Assembly: GCF_030649675.1 (NCBI RefSeq)
Contig: NZ_JAUTDR010000003.1
Location: 1 to 64,000, forward strand
Length of the DNA: 64,000 nucleotides
Direction of reading: 5' to 3'
Source of the DNA: Haliea sp. E1-2-M8
Lineage (GTDB): Bacteria > Pseudomonadota > Gammaproteobacteria > Pseudomonadales > Halieaceae
The notes under the pieces were generated by a model. It saw only the letters and a list, made by a program, of their open reading frames with translations, made no database searches and was not told the origin of the DNA. Position 1 is the first letter of the stretch; the number at the start of each line of letters is the position of its first letter. Positions 62,619-64,000 of this stretch are shown here, one piece after another. Position numbers and translations under genes: made by a program.

Positions 62619-64000
62619 GTGAACAGGCATACCGTGGAAAAAATCGGTGGCACATCGATGAGTAATTACGCCGCTGTGCGTGACAGCATCGTGCTTGGCC
62701 AGCGCAACGGTGACACGCCCTACCAGCGGGTGTTTGTGGTGTCCGCCTACGGCGGCATTACCGACAAGCTGCTGGAACACAAGAAGGACGGGAAGCCCGG
62801 GGTGTATGGGCTGTTTGCGAGCAGCTTCAAGGATCGCAGCTGGGAAGAGGCGCTGGATACCGTGCGCGGGGACATGTTCGCGATCAACGCGGAGCTGTTC
62901 GCCGATGCGGAGTCCCTGGCGGAAGCCAATGCCTTTATCGGCGAGCGCCTTGAAAATGCGCGCAAGTGTCTGGAAGACCTGCACAGCCTCTGTGGCCACG
63001 GTCATTTTTCGGTACAGGACCACCTGGTCACGGTGCGGGAAATGCTGTCCAGCGTCGGCGAGGCGCACAGCGCCTGGAACATGGCAAAGCTGCTGCAGCG
63101 TGACGGTCTCAACGCCACCTTCGTCGACCTGTCTGGCTGGCAGGCTACAGGTAGTATGCCGCTGGACGCTTGCATACAGCAGGCTTTCGCCAATATCGAC
63201 CTGGAGAATGAACTTCCCATCGTGACCGGCTACGCCTATTGCAGCGAGGGTCTGATCAACCAGTTCGACCGTGGCTACAGTGAGATGACTTTTAGTCGTA
63301 TTGCGGTGCTTACCGGTGCGCGTGAAGCCATCATCCACAAGGAGTTTCACCTGAGCAGCGCCGATCCGCGCCTGGTGGGCGAGGACAACGCCGTCCCCAT
63401 CGGCCGGACCAATTACGATGTGGCCGACCAATTGGCCAATCTGGGCATGGAGGCAATTCATCCCAAGGCCGCCAAGGGCCTGCGCCAGAACGACATTCCG
63501 CTGCGAGTGAAGAATACCTTTGAGCCGGAGCATGCCGGCACCTTGATTACCCGCGACTACGTCAGCGACACCGCCTGTGTCGAGATCATCGCGGGTTGTC
63601 GCGGTGTCTACGCACTGGAGCTGTTTGATCAGGACATGGCTGGCATTGTGGGTTACTACGACACGGAGATCCTGCGCAATGTGCAGCGTTTCAAGGCGCA
63701 TATTGTGGGCAAGGATATCAATGCCAATACGGTGACCCACTATCTCGATACGAATATGAAAACGGTCAAGCGGATCAAGACCGTGTTGCAGGAAATGTTT
63801 CCGGAAGCAGAGATCCGTGAGCAGAAGGTCGCAATTGTCTCTGCCATCGGCAGCGACATGCAGGTCCCCGGCCTGCTGGCCCGCACCGTGGCGGCCCTGT
63901 CAAAACGCGATGTCAGTGTGCTGGCGATCCACCAGTCCATGCGCCAGGTTGATATCCAGTTTATTGTCCATGATGAGGACTACGAACTGGCTATCAGAAG
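62619..64000 (+). CDS. ask: Aspartate kinase, ectoine-specific (Ask_Ect), 3' end outside window
   Basis: About 460 codons of an aspartokinase that phosphorylates aspartate to feed ectoine synthesis. The kinase start VEKIGGTSMSNY replaces the usual KFGG motif, a hallmark of Ask_Ect proteins. FVVSAYGGITDKLL, EMTFSRIAVLTGA, EFHLSSADPRLVG and ACT-domain text (VAIVSAIGSDMQVPGLLARTV) follow. GTG 62619 with AGGGGGA upstream is taken as start because homology begins there; an in-frame ATG at 62559 is an alternative. The frame is open at the window end. Confidence 0.92.
   Translation, partial: MNRHTVEKIGGTSMSNYAAVRDSIVLGQRNGDTPYQRVFVVSAYGGITDKLLEHKKDGKPGVYGLFASSFKDRSWEEALDTVRGDMFAINAELFADAESLAEANAFIGERLENARKCLEDLHSLCGHGHFSVQDHLVTVREMLSSVGEAHSAWNMAKLLQRDGLNATFVDLSGWQATGSMPLDACIQQAFANIDLENELPIVTGYAYCSEGLINQFDRGYSEMTFSRIAVLTGAREAIIHKEFHLSSADPRLVGEDNAVPIGRTNYDVADQLANLGMEAIHPKAAKGLRQNDIPLRVKNTFEPEHAGTLITRDYVSDTACVEIIAGCRGVYALELFDQDMAGIVGYYDTEILRNVQRFKAHIVGKDINANTVTHYLDTNMKTVKRIKTVLQEMFPEAEIREQKVAIVSAIGSDMQVPGLLARTVAALSKRDVSVLAIHQSMRQVDIQFIVHDEDYELAIR

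Overview
The window is GC-rich, densely packed bacterial chromosome. It points to a marine, aerobic gammaproteobacterium of the Halieaceae/Spongiibacteraceae type; this is an inference, because no rRNA gene is present. The supporting features are an ectABC-ask osmolyte operon with its MarR regulator ectR, several acyl-CoA and CoA-ligase catabolic blocks, a wax-ester/triacylglycerol synthase, gammaproteobacterial housekeeping blocks (pepA-holC-valS opposite lptFG; rapA; bolA-trhO) and a finR/fpr redox pair. I saw no CRISPR array, prophage, transposase, rRNA or tRNA.

Layout. 1-5.3 kb: N-terminus of a DUF222/HNH-type protein, an acyl-CoA synthetase, an UrcA-family secreted protein, and a broken CadC-like regulator with a TPR tail. 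5.3-9.4 kb: RND efflux permease and adaptor. 9.7-17.3 kb: patatin-like phospholipase, flavin-reductase-like protein and APH-like kinase, a second acyl-CoA ligase, fpr/finR, and a SprT metalloprotease. 17.3-22.4 kb: a large DUF748/AsmA-like protein, then an AraC regulator co-transcribed with a degenerate GGDEF protein. 22.5-29.7 kb: a seven-gene block (acyl-CoA dehydrogenase, SDR, alpha-methylacyl-CoA racemase, two crotonase-fold enzymes, carboxyltransferase, SDR) that looks like a beta-oxidation route for branched, isoprenoid or sterol-like acyl-CoAs. 29.7-38.9 kb: rapA, tatD, a LysR regulator, a WS/DGAT acyltransferase, a TPR envelope protein, a methyltransferase and two cold-shock-domain genes. 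39.0-46.7 kb: valS-holC-pepA, divergent lptF-lptG, and an RDD protein. 46.8-52.9 kb: a two-component system, a repeat-containing protein, an AraC regulator, bolA-trhO and a trypsin-like protease.

53-59.3 kb holds a lower meta-cleavage pathway: DHRS1-like SDR, HsaA-like flavin monooxygenase, C-C bond hydrolase, 2-hydroxypentadienoate hydratase, acylating acetaldehyde dehydrogenase and 4-hydroxy-2-oxovalerate aldolase. Neither an extradiol dioxygenase nor an obvious HsaB-type reductase lies in the cluster. The last two genes are split by a 0.5-kb spacer carrying two opposed copies of a structured palindromic repeat. 59.4-64 kb: ectR divergent from ectA-ectB-ectC-ask; ask runs off the end of the window.

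The most noteworthy non-gene signals are: the palindromic repeat pair, with a shared core and different but self-complementary arms; a candidate small RNA whose strong terminator is also the antisense of the WS/DGAT C-terminal codons; helically phased CTGTGA repeats beside the broken regulator; and a 14-bp tandem repeat that begins at the aldolase stop codon. None of these proves a new system. The palindromic repeat and the sRNA/terminator locus deserve follow-up first.
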